From an uncultured Bacteroidota bacterium (GTDB taxonomy: Bacteria; Bacteroidota; Bacteroidia; Bacteroidales; WCHB1-69): a DNA stretch of 53,315 bases. The translations under genes were made by a program, and so were the position numbers. Location of the stretch: assembly GCA_902774175.1 (NCBI GenBank), contig CACYHG010000008.1:1-53315 (forward strand), in the 5' to 3' direction. This document shows positions 1 through 7,599 of the stretch, in pieces (within the stretch, counting starts at the first letter, position 1; every line of letters begins with the position of its first letter). The notes beneath the pieces are model-generated. The model searched no databases. It was not told the DNA's origin and saw only the letters and a list, made by a program, of their open reading frames with translations.

Positions 1-1
1 G

Positions 2-148
2 GCGCAGGAGCTGCTGGCAGGGAACAGTGACAGCATAAAGAATCTCGCCACAAAACTGGGGTTCGAGGAAGCCTCCTCCTTCTCCCGCTTCTTCAAAAAA
101 GAGACCGGCATGACGCCGATGGAATACCGGAACAGCCAGGCGATGTAG
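2..148 (+). CDS. AraC-family regulator, C-terminal fragment (5' end outside window)
   Basis: Only the last 48 codons are present, read from base 2 to a TAG at 146-148. They encode the second half of an AraC-type helix-turn-helix: the segment IKNLATKLGFEEASSFSRFF followed by KKETGMTPMEYR matches the family signature of the second recognition helix. This is a DNA-binding transcription regulator. Its sensor domain and targets lie upstream and cannot be seen. Family assignment is solid from the signature alone. Confidence 0.85.
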   Translation, partial: AQELLAGNSDSIKNLATKLGFEEASSFSRFFKKETGMTPMEYRNSQAM

Positions 149-250
149 AGGGGCGCGTTTGGAAATATGGGCAGGGACGTCATATCATGGCCTCCCTGCG
201 GCACAACGAAAAAAAATCCCTGATTCTGCAGTAGCGCATCACAATTTTGC

Positions 251-258
251 TATCTTTG
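251..258 (+). promoter_or_regulatory. -7 box upstream of purH
   Basis: TATCTTTG matches the Bacteroidetes primary sigma -7 consensus TAnnTTTG. It lies about 90 bp before the purH start codon, giving a leader of roughly 80-85 nt. The stretch 149-349 holds this promoter and no other feature that I can see. Confidence 0.6.
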
Positions 259-349
259 CATTTTGGTATATGGGCGTTTGGCGGTTTTGTATCTGCCTGA
301 ACGCGTGTATTTTATTATTTGATTATTCATTAATTGACAAAGATTGGGG

Positions 350-1828
350 ATGAAAAGGATTCGGAATGCGTTGCTGACGGTGTATGACAAGGGCCAGATT
401 CTGGAGATTGCCGGTGCGTTGAGGGACTGCGGAGTGCGGTTGTTCTCAACAGGCGGCACTTTCCGTTATTTGACTGAAAATGGCATTGAAGCAACAGATA
501 TAGAAGATATTACAGGTTATCCCTCCATATTCGGAGGGCGGGTGAAGACCCTGCATCCGGGCATCATGGGCGGCATACTTTACCGTCGTGACGAGCCGGA
601 GGATGTCCGTCAGGCGGAAAAGTATAATGTCCCTGCCATAGATTTGGTGGTGGTGGACCTCTATCCGTTCGAGGAGACGCTTGCCAAAACGGACGATACG
701 GCCGAAATAATCGAGAAAATCGACATTGGAGGAATCTCGCTGATCCGGGCCTCCGCAAAAAACTACAGGGATGTGCTCTGCTGCCCCTCCAAGGACTATT
801 ATGGCGAGCTTCTGACCCTGCTGCGGGAAGGAAAAGGTGAGACAACTGAGGCGCAGCGCCGCGCTTTTGCAGAGCACTGCTTCAGGGTCTCCTCGCATTA
901 CGACACTGCCATTCACCGCTATTTCGAGGGGAGCCGTCCGCTCCGCTACGGTGAGAACCCGCACCAGAAGGCCACATTCTACGGCAATCTGGATGAGGTG
1001 TTCGAACAGCTGAACGGCAAGGAGATCTCCTACAACAACCTGGTGGATGTGGATGCGGCTATGGCTCTGGTCGCCGATCTGGGCGAATGCAGTTTTGCCA
1101 TAATCAAGCATACAAATGCGTGCGGTGTCGCCCAGCGGCCTACGTTGCTGCAGGCTTGGACAGATGCTCTGGCATGTGATCCCGTCTCCGCATTCGGCGG
1201 TGTCTTCGCCTGCAATGCCAAAGTGGATCTGGCTACGGCCACGGAGATCAACAAGCTCTTTTTCGAGGTGCTTGTCGCGCCCGGTTTCGACCCTGAGGCG
1301 CTGGAGCTGCTCAAGAGCAGGAAAAACCGCATCCTGCTGCGGCAAAAGGAGGTGGTTCTGCCTTCCCGTTTGTGCCGGACACTGCTCAACGGCGAGCTGG
1401 AGCAGGAGCGCGACATCTCCATCGAGTCTCCCGAAACTTTGAAATATCCGACCGAAGTGCGGCCTACCGCAGCGGAGCTGGAGGATCTTTTCTTCGCCAA
1501 CAGGCTGGTAAAGCATACCAAATCCAACGCCATTGTGCTGGTGAAGGACAAGCGGCTGCTTGCCTCCGGCATGGGGCAGACCTCCCGTGTGGACGCTTTG
1601 GAGCAGGCCATAGCCAAGGCGCACCGCTTCAACTTCGACCTGCACGGTGCGGTTCTGGCCTCGGATGCCTACTTCCCTTTCCGTGACTGTGTGGATCTGG
1701 CGGCCAGGGAGGGCATTTCGGCGATTATGCAGCCCGGCGGTTCCATACGGGACCAGGAGTCTGTGGATGCCTGCAACGAGCATGGCATCGGGATGGTGTT
1801 TACCGGAATACGCCATTTTAAACATTAG
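350..1828 (+). CDS. purH: Bifunctional AICAR transformylase / IMP cyclohydrolase PurH
   Basis: Carries out the last two steps of purine synthesis: formylation of AICAR with 10-formyl-tetrahydrofolate, then ring closure to IMP. An N-terminal MGS-like cyclohydrolase domain (about residues 1-190, with FSTGGT and GGRVKTLHPGIMGG) is followed by the transformylase domain (YGENPHQ near 200, KHTNACG near 253 with the catalytic Lys-His pair, and C-terminal FTGIRHFKH). A TTG two codons upstream (344) is also in frame, but ATG at 350 gives the usual PurH beginning MKRIRNALLTVYDK. The 492 residues are slightly short for the family but complete. It lies 27 bp upstream of mreB, the usual neighbour in Bacteroidetes. 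Confidence 0.97.
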   Translation: MKRIRNALLTVYDKGQILEIAGALRDCGVRLFSTGGTFRYLTENGIEATDIEDITGYPSIFGGRVKTLHPGIMGGILYRRDEPEDVRQAEKYNVPAIDLVVVDLYPFEETLAKTDDTAEIIEKIDIGGISLIRASAKNYRDVLCCPSKDYYGELLTLLREGKGETTEAQRRAFAEHCFRVSSHYDTAIHRYFEGSRPLRYGENPHQKATFYGNLDEVFEQLNGKEISYNNLVDVDAAMALVADLGECSFAIIKHTNACGVAQRPTLLQAWTDALACDPVSAFGGVFACNAKVDLATATEINKLFFEVLVAPGFDPEALELLKSRKNRILLRQKEVVLPSRLCRTLLNGELEQERDISIESPETLKYPTEVRPTAAELEDLFFANRLVKHTKSNAIVLVKDKRLLASGMGQTSRVDALEQAIAKAHRFNFDLHGAVLASDAYFPFRDCVDLAAREGISAIMQPGGSIRDQESVDACNEHGIGMVFTGIRHFKH

Positions 1829-1855
1829 TTTTTAACCCTTGTTATTTGGATTGTC

Positions 1856-2881
1856 ATGGGAATGTTTTCTTTCTTTACAAAAGAGATAGCCGTAGATTTG
1901 GGTACGGCCAACACCTTGATTGTGTATAATGATGAAATTGTGGTGGACGAGCCTTCAATCATTGCGATTGAACGCGACACGCACCGGCTGCATGCGGTTG
2001 GTGAGGAGGCGTTGCGCATGGAGGGCCGTGCCCCTGAAAACATCAAGGTCGTCCGTCCTTTGAAGGATGGGGTCATCGCCGACTTTCAGGCGGCGGAGCA
2101 GATGCTTGTTGAGTTTCTGCGCAAGATGAGCGGCAGCCAGCGTTCGCTGTTCCCACCCTCACTGAAGGTTGTTGTTTGCATCCCCTCCGGCATTACGGAG
2201 GTTGAGGAGCGGGCTGTCCGCGACTCCACGGAGCAGGCCGGCGCACGTGATGTGCGTCTGATTTACGAACCTATGGCTGCGGCCATCGGTATCGGTCTGG
2301 ATGTGCTGGAGCCTGAGGGCAACATCGTGGTTGACATCGGCGGAGGTACCAGCGAGATTGCAGTCATCTCCTTGGGCGGCATCGTTCAGCAGACCTCCAT
2401 CAAGACGGCGGGTGACGAATTTACCCAGGACATTGTTGACTACATCCGTCAGAAGCACGGCATGTCAATCGGCAGCCGGACGGCGGAACTGGTAAAAATC
2501 AATGTGGGTGCCGCAATGGTGGACATCCCCAATCCGCCGGAGCCCTTCGAGGTGCATGGGCGCGATCTGATGGACGGTATCCCTAAGGCCATTAAGGTTA
2601 CGCATCATGAGATTGCAGAGGCTCTGGACAATTCCATCTCGCAGGTGGAGACCGCAGTGCTGAACGCGCTGGAGAAGACACCTCCGGAGTTGTCAGCCGA
2701 TATATACAATTCAGGCATTTATCTGGCGGGCGGAGGTTCGCTGCTGCGTGGTCTTGACAAGCGGCTGCATCTTAAAACAAAGCTGGAAATCCATATCGCC
2801 GAGGATCCGTTACGGGCGGTTGCGCGCGGTACGGCGGTCGCTCTGAAGAATTTCGACCGCTTCCCGTTCCTGATAAAATAA
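1856..2881 (+). CDS. mreB: Rod shape-determining protein MreB
   Basis: Actin-like ATPase that polymerises under the inner membrane and guides the elongation peptidoglycan machinery (RodA, PBP2). Visible motifs are the phosphate-1 loop VDLGTANTLI, the phosphate-2 loop VVDIGGGTSEIAVISLGG and the adenosine motif IYLAGGGSLLRG. The length of 341 residues is typical. Start MGMFSFFTKEIAVDLGTA is the family-like N-terminus. In many Bacteroidetes mreB is followed by mreC, mreD, PBP2 and rodA. Here the next gene, 20 bp downstream, is a MATE transporter, while PBP2 and rodA lie about 47 kb away on the opposite strand. Confidence 0.97.
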   Translation: MGMFSFFTKEIAVDLGTANTLIVYNDEIVVDEPSIIAIERDTHRLHAVGEEALRMEGRAPENIKVVRPLKDGVIADFQAAEQMLVEFLRKMSGSQRSLFPPSLKVVVCIPSGITEVEERAVRDSTEQAGARDVRLIYEPMAAAIGIGLDVLEPEGNIVVDIGGGTSEIAVISLGGIVQQTSIKTAGDEFTQDIVDYIRQKHGMSIGSRTAELVKINVGAAMVDIPNPPEPFEVHGRDLMDGIPKAIKVTHHEIAEALDNSISQVETAVLNALEKTPPELSADIYNSGIYLAGGGSLLRGLDKRLHLKTKLEIHIAEDPLRAVARGTAVALKNFDRFPFLIK

Positions 2882-2901
2882 CCGTATCACCATAGACAGG
2901 C

Positions 2902-4767
2902 ATGAACCGGGAAATACTTCGGCTTGCCATCCCCAATATCATCACCACATTGACTGTGCCGTTGCTCGGCATGGTCGATATGGCGATTGTAGGGCACATG
3001 GGTTCGGAGACGTATATTGGTGCGATAGCGCTCGGCACCATGATTTTCAATATGATTTATTGGAATTTCGGATTCCTCCGCATGGGGACCAGCGGCTTTA
3101 CGGCGCAGGCCTATGGAGCGGACGACAGGGAGGAGACTATGCACATTCTGGTGCGTGCGTTGTTTATCGGCTTGTCGGCCGCAGTGCTTCTGGTTGTTTT
3201 CCAGCTTCCCATACAATGGCTGGTTTTCAGGTGCGTGGAGGGGAGTGCGGCGGTGGAGAGTGAGGCCACCCGATATTTCCACATCTGCATCTGGGCGGCG
3301 CCGGCCATACTCTGCCTGTACGGGTTCAAGGGCTGGTTTATCGGTATGCAGAATTCGCGTCTGCCCATGTGGATTGCCATCTTCATGGATGTCTCCAACA
3401 TTGCGCTCAGCCTCTTTTTTGTATATGTGCTGAAGATGAAAATCAGCGGTGTCGCCTTGGGTACGGTTCTGGCACAGTATGCCGGACTCTTTGTGGCGAT
3501 CTTCTGCTGGTGGAGGCATTACCGGTCATACGGTGCCTTTTTCTCATGGAGGGATGCGCTTTCAAAATCAAAGATGAGGGATTTCTTCAGGGTGAACGCC
3601 GACATTTTCCTGCGGACACTCTGCCTGATAGCGGTCTTTACATTCATTCCGGCCGCCGGTGCGCGGATGGGTGACGACTTCCTATCCGCCAATGCGCTGT
3701 TGATGCAGTTCTTCACACTGTTTTCATACGTGATGGACGGTTTCGCTTATGCCGGTGAGTCGCTTGTGGGGAAATATGTCGGAGCGCAGAACCGTGAACG
3801 GATGAGGAAAGCCATACGTCATCTTTTCGGCTGGGGTCTGGCGTTGGGAGTGCTGTTTGTCCTGGCCTATGCCTTCGGTGGTGACGGCCTGTTGCGGCTC
3901 TTTACCGACAATGCGGATGTTGTTCTTTTTGCACGTCAGTATTTTGTATGGGTGCTTCTTGTGCCGTTGGTCAGTTTCCCGGCATTCCTTTGGGACGGCA
4001 TCCTGATTGGGGCCACAGCTTCAAAAATGATGCGTAACACCATGTTTGTCTCCACGCTGGTCTTTTTTATGGTCTATTATTGCGGCAAACCTTGCGGCGG
4101 CAACCATGCGCTCTGGCTTGCCTTCCTCTGCTATCTGGCGTTCCGAGGACTGCTGCAGTCTATCTTCTTTCATCGGGCATTGCGGAAAAGTAGTATATTG
4201 CGCTTCGCCTGCCTGCTGTTATGCTGCCTTTGTCTGCCGGCGGCCGCATCCGCGCAGCGTTGCACGGACCGTATGGTTCGCAAGGGAGCGGTTTTGGCCG
4301 ATACCGTCACCAGCTTGAAGGTGACCCGGAAATCGGATACGCTCGGACTTTTCCTGCAGCGTTTCCCGAACCTGCGTGAATTGGATCTGTCCCATTTGCG
4401 GCTGAAGGCGGTTCCGGCGGAGGTGTTCCAGCTGGAAAACCTGCGTGAACTGAACCTGTCGCGGAACAGGATAAGATATATGCCGCCGGAATTGGGACAA
4501 TTGGTGCAGCTGCGGCGGCTGGTCATCAACCGGAATCCGATCGCATACCTGCCGACCACTGTCGGACAGCTGCGGCATCTGGAGGTGATAGATGCCTGGA
4601 ATACCCTGATAACAGAGCTTCCCTTGGAGATAAGGGCATTGGATACTGTTTTGAAAACCATTGACCTGCGTGTTGTCCAACTGGATGACTGGCAGCAGGA
4701 GCGTATGCGCAAGCTGCTGCCGCATACCGAAATATTGTTCTCACCCTCCTGCGGATGCGGGCATTAA
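2902..4767 (+). CDS. MATE-family efflux transporter fused to a C-terminal leucine-rich-repeat domain
   Basis: Residues 1 to about 430 form a MATE multidrug/toxin antiporter: it opens with NREILRLAIPNIITTLTVPL, has about 12 hydrophobic segments, and contains MVDMAIVGHMGS and the second-half repeat around LLMQFFTLFSYVMDGFAYAG. From about residue 433 a further hydrophobic stretch resembling a signal peptide (LRFACLLLCCLCLPAAASAQ) leads into four leucine-rich repeats of roughly 23 residues (LRELDLSHLRLKAVP, LRELNLSRNRIRYMP, LRRLVINRNPIAYLP, LEVIDAWNTLITELP) and ends SPSCGCGH. With 12 transporter helices plus this extra one, the repeats would face the periplasm. A TTG at 4198 in the same frame sits exactly at the start of the signal-like stretch, so a separately translated secreted LRR protein is an alternative. 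Transporter call firm; fusion versus internal start undecided. Confidence 0.88.
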   Translation: MNREILRLAIPNIITTLTVPLLGMVDMAIVGHMGSETYIGAIALGTMIFNMIYWNFGFLRMGTSGFTAQAYGADDREETMHILVRALFIGLSAAVLLVVFQLPIQWLVFRCVEGSAAVESEATRYFHICIWAAPAILCLYGFKGWFIGMQNSRLPMWIAIFMDVSNIALSLFFVYVLKMKISGVALGTVLAQYAGLFVAIFCWWRHYRSYGAFFSWRDALSKSKMRDFFRVNADIFLRTLCLIAVFTFIPAAGARMGDDFLSANALLMQFFTLFSYVMDGFAYAGESLVGKYVGAQNRERMRKAIRHLFGWGLALGVLFVLAYAFGGDGLLRLFTDNADVVLFARQYFVWVLLVPLVSFPAFLWDGILIGATASKMMRNTMFVSTLVFFMVYYCGKPCGGNHALWLAFLCYLAFRGLLQSIFFHRALRKSSILRFACLLLCCLCLPAAASAQRCTDRMVRKGAVLADTVTSLKVTRKSDTLGLFLQRFPNLRELDLSHLRLKAVPAEVFQLENLRELNLSRNRIRYMPPELGQLVQLRRLVINRNPIAYLPTTVGQLRHLEVIDAWNTLITELPLEIRALDTVLKTIDLRVVQLDDWQQERMRKLLPHTEILFSPSCGCGH

Positions 4768-4774
4768 CAGTCAG

Positions 4775-5683
4775 ATGATGAATACGGATGCGAAATGGAT
4801 CGGACATTTGTCGGTGGCTGCGGCCTACACGATTTTCGGCTTTAATATAATTATATGTAAGGATCTGGCCAATGCCAACTGGATTTCGCCGTTGGGGCTG
4901 TTCTGTTTCCGCTCCGCCGCAGCCGCGCTGCTCTTCTGGCTCTGCTCCCTTTTCCTGCCGAAGGAGAAGGTGCCGCCTAAGGACATGCTTATGATTTTCT
5001 TCGCCTCGATGCTGGGGCTTTACCTGACCCAGATGCTTTTCCTGAAGGCCATCATCCTGACCACTCCGGTCGATGTCTCCATAATCACCGCCATCACACC
5101 CATACTTGTGATGTTTGTGGCGGCGGCCTACCTGAAGGAGCCGATAACACTGAAGAAGGCGGGCGGGGTCGCATTGAGCTTTGTCGGCATCGTGCTGCTT
5201 ATTCTGAACACGGTGCATTCCGACAACGGTGTGGCGCATTCTCAGCCGCTTGGGATTCTTCTCATGGTGCTGAACTGCACCTGCTTCGCACTATACCTTG
5301 GGCTTTTCAAGCGGCTGATCGGACGCTACCATGTGGTCACCTTCATGAAGTGGATGTTCCTCTTCTCACTGCTGGCCTCGGTGCCGTTCAACCTGACGGA
5401 ATTGCGGCAGCTCGATTTCTCGGCTGTGCCGGTCCGTTGGGTTTGGGAGCTTGCCTACCTGATGCTCTGCTCCACCTTCCTTGCCTATCTGTTCATCCCG
5501 ATAGGGCAGAAGCGGCTGCGCCCGACGGTGGTGAGCATGTACTCATACCTGCAGCCGATGATAGCCTGCGCGGTGAGCATCGCCATCGGCATGGACCGCA
5601 TAACGTGGCAGAAGCTGGTAGCCGCCGTGCTCGTCTTTGCCGGGGTAATCCTTGTCAATCGGAGCCGCGCTGCCGCCGGATAA
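4775..5683 (+). CDS. EamA/DMT-family transporter
   Basis: Ten-helix inner-membrane exporter of the drug/metabolite transporter superfamily, built of two EamA repeats (about residues 10-145 and 160-300). The first repeat opens with IGHLSVAAAYTIFGFNIII and the second includes the typical PTVVSMYSYLQPMIACAVSI. Substrate cannot be inferred. The frame stays open upstream inside the LRR coding region, but the adjacent ATG codons at 4775 and 4778, just past the preceding stop (4765-4767), give the expected N-terminus. The tight spacing suggests co-transcription with mreB and the MATE gene. About 302 residues, normal for the family. Confidence 0.9.
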   Translation: MMNTDAKWIGHLSVAAAYTIFGFNIIICKDLANANWISPLGLFCFRSAAAALLFWLCSLFLPKEKVPPKDMLMIFFASMLGLYLTQMLFLKAIILTTPVDVSIITAITPILVMFVAAAYLKEPITLKKAGGVALSFVGIVLLILNTVHSDNGVAHSQPLGILLMVLNCTCFALYLGLFKRLIGRYHVVTFMKWMFLFSLLASVPFNLTELRQLDFSAVPVRWVWELAYLMLCSTFLAYLFIPIGQKRLRPTVVSMYSYLQPMIACAVSIAIGMDRITWQKLVAAVLVFAGVILVNRSRAAAG

Positions 5684-5700
5684 TTTTTTTCCGCATTCTT

Positions 5701-7119
5701 TCAGACAAACAGGTCGTCCAATTGTGCCTGATACTGTACTGACGCAGAATACTCGTTCCGGTACAGGCCGTAGGGGGTTATCCATGTCGGCAGGATGCCA
5801 CAATGGGTTTTGGTCTCTCGTGTGAAGGCGGCGATGCGGTTGCGGAGCTTCATATCCTCATCGGCGGTGATGACAAATTCAGACTGAGTGTATTTGATTT
5901 CGCAAAGGTTGATGAGACGGTCCGCCCGTTCAATTACCATGTCAATTTGTGCTTTTGGGGCGGAGGAACTTCTCCATGAATAGTATTCCACGGCAATCCG
6001 GTCAAGACCGAGCGCATGTCGTATCTGGTTAATATGCACCATGCACACATGCTCAAAGGCGAGCCCCTGCCAGGTGTTTGTGACCGGTGTGTTCAGGTGC
6101 TGCTGCCAATAGTCTTCGGTGGTTAGTTTTTTGGAAAAGGTGAGGTGGAAAAGCGTGAAGAGGTCGGTAAGTTGGAAGTAGGCGTCGTTGTTTTTTGGTT
6201 TACCGCCCACTTTGGAGACATAACGTCGTATGATGTCGCAATACTCCAAGTTTTCAAGTTGTTTGCTTAATGCGCCGTTGGAGGAGACATTCATGCTTCC
6301 GGCAATTTCGCTCCGTGTCATTCCTTGCCTGTTCTTCCCCAACACCTCGACAATGCGGATATAGGGTTCGGGTGACTTGAACAGTGATGCGTAGAGACGG
6401 CGGTACTCCTGACCCAGTTCGGAGTTTTTGCTGAAATAAAGCCGGTCGATGTTCTGTGCCAGGCTTTCCTGCGGGTTGAGCAGGCTCAGGTAGTAGGGGA
6501 TGCCGCCAAACATCATGTAGGTTTCGACAATCATCTGGCGTGGCCAGCGGATCATTTTGGTTTTAAGGTAGGCTTCCGTTTCTGCCAGTGTGAACTGCCG
6601 CAGATAGAGTGTGCGTGTGGTCCGGTTGTGCAGGCCGCCGTGGTCGTTGATGATGTTTTCAATCATCCATGATGTTGCTGATCCGCAGACGATAAGGACT
6701 ACATCGTTCCGTAATGAGGCCCAGGTGTTCCAGAAATGCCCCAGGGCGCGGACAAATCCGGACTTAGGTGTGTCAAAGCAGGGGAGTTCGTCAATGTAGA
6801 TGACCTTGCGGCCTTCGCGCGGCTGCTTTTCCAGGACAGATTTCAGAGCGTCAAAGGCTTCAAGCCATGTCTGGGGCTGGCTGCCGGAATAACCGGCACT
6901 GATCAGGGCGCTTGTAAAGGCGTAAAGCTCCTCTTCGCGGGTGCCTTCAATAATGCCGGAGGTGGAGAAGGCAAAGCGGTTGTTGAAGAATTGCTGTATA
7001 AGGTAGGTCTTTCCGACGCGCCGTCGTCCGTAAAGTGCCGCGAATTCGGCTCTTCCGGAATCCATGATTTTTTGCAACTCATTTATTTCCTGCTCTCTAC
7101 CAATGAAGTTCTTGTCCAT
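5701..7119 (-). CDS. Stand-alone AAA ATPase with C-terminal DUF234/nuclease-like domain
   Basis: Member of the ATPase_2/DUF234 family common in Bacteroidetes and archaea; cellular role unknown. Walker A is ALYGRRRVGKTYLIQQF near residue 30, Walker B is KVIYIDELPCFD, and a sensor-like IVCGSATSWM follows. A winged-helix segment (QGMTRSEIAGSMNVSSNGAL) precedes the C-terminal domain. That domain carries a PD-(D/E)xK-like pattern (AQIDMVIERADRLINLCEIKYT), so a nuclease fold is plausible. Start ATG gives MDKNFIGREQEINELQ, the usual beginning. It is preceded by a -7 box at 7142-7149 and by repeated motifs (7169-7232). A second stand-alone ATPase of related design lies at 19839-21143. Confidence 0.85.
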   Translation of the reverse strand: MDKNFIGREQEINELQKIMDSGRAEFAALYGRRRVGKTYLIQQFFNNRFAFSTSGIIEGTREEELYAFTSALISAGYSGSQPQTWLEAFDALKSVLEKQPREGRKVIYIDELPCFDTPKSGFVRALGHFWNTWASLRNDVVLIVCGSATSWMIENIINDHGGLHNRTTRTLYLRQFTLAETEAYLKTKMIRWPRQMIVETYMMFGGIPYYLSLLNPQESLAQNIDRLYFSKNSELGQEYRRLYASLFKSPEPYIRIVEVLGKNRQGMTRSEIAGSMNVSSNGALSKQLENLEYCDIIRRYVSKVGGKPKNNDAYFQLTDLFTLFHLTFSKKLTTEDYWQQHLNTPVTNTWQGLAFEHVCMVHINQIRHALGLDRIAVEYYSWRSSSAPKAQIDMVIERADRLINLCEIKYTQSEFVITADEDMKLRNRIAAFTRETKTHCGILPTWITPYGLYRNEYSASVQYQAQLDDLFV

Positions 7120-7141
7120 GATGCAGCATTTTTATTTTGTG

Positions 7142-7149
7142 CAAAGATA
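7142..7149 (-). promoter_or_regulatory. -7 box of the 5701-7119 ATPase gene
   Basis: On the minus strand this reads TATCTTTG, matching TAnnTTTG, 23 bp before the ATPase start codon. One copy of the repeat GAGTTTTGGCAG lies about 20 bp upstream of it, where the -33 region should be, so the repeat is placed to affect this promoter. Confidence 0.6.
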
Positions 7150-7168
7150 CAAAAAATGTATGGATAGG

Positions 7169-7232
7169 CTGCCAAAACTCTTAAAATTTTTGCAAAATGG
7201 CAGAATATAGCATCTATAATCTGCCAAAACTC
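7169..7232. repeat. Two 12-bp direct repeats plus a 13-bp inverted repeat upstream of the ATPase gene
   Basis: CTGCCAAAACTC occurs at 7169-7180 and again at 7221-7232, exactly 52 bp apart. Between and overlapping them, 7198-7226 forms an inverted repeat: TGGCAGAATATAG, spacer CAT, then CTATAATCTGCCA, with one mismatch in 13. A further TTTTGGC lies at 7247-7253. The elements are AT-rich, so they look more like protein-binding sites than a terminator. Inference: operator for the ATPase gene. Confidence 0.6.
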
Positions 7233-7256
7233 ATTTTTTTTTGCTATTTTGGCACT

Positions 7257-7523
7257 CTATCGGTCGTGAGGCTTCTTGTTAAGTCTGATAAACCTGTTGA
7301 TAGTAAGGCCAAAACACATTGCAAGGAGTATAATCATTCCATAATTGGTGCGGGGTGCGGCAAATATATCCTTTAACGAGATGGCTGTGAGAAAAATCAG
7401 GAAAAGCATTATCACAGAAAATGATAATGTCCGTGCTTTCCGGTTCATATCTTCCATGCATAATGAGAGGATTACGACAATTAATCCGGCAATGATAAAT
7501 AACAAAAGCAGTATTGTGTCCAT
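7257..7523 (-). CDS. Small membrane protein, unrecognised
   Basis: 88 residues starting at ATG 7523 (MDTILLLLFIIAGLIVVILS). The frame extends further upstream to 7652, but that extension would overlap the neighbouring gene and lacks a sensible start. Three hydrophobic segments are visible: residues about 2-20, 33-50 and 58-75. The C-terminal tail is basic (RFIRLNKKPHDR). No family recognised. It lies upstream of and on the same strand as the AAA ATPase, separated by the repeat block at 7169-7232, and downstream of the propeller gene. Confidence 0.6.
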   Translation of the reverse strand: MDTILLLLFIIAGLIVVILSLCMEDMNRKARTLSFSVIMLFLIFLTAISLKDIFAAPRTNYGMIILLAMCFGLTINRFIRLNKKPHDR

Positions 7524-7599
7524 AGTGAAATTTTTTGCAAAAATAAACAAAAAAGCAATGTCGTATGTTTTTTTTGTGTTGGAAATGAAAATAATGTTG

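Noticed and set aside
446..1825. Long open frame antisense to purH (459 codons)
   Set aside because: It covers the opposite strand of a certain purH gene, uses unusual residue composition (many His, Gln, Gly), and has no family resemblance. It is a shadow of GC-rich codon use.
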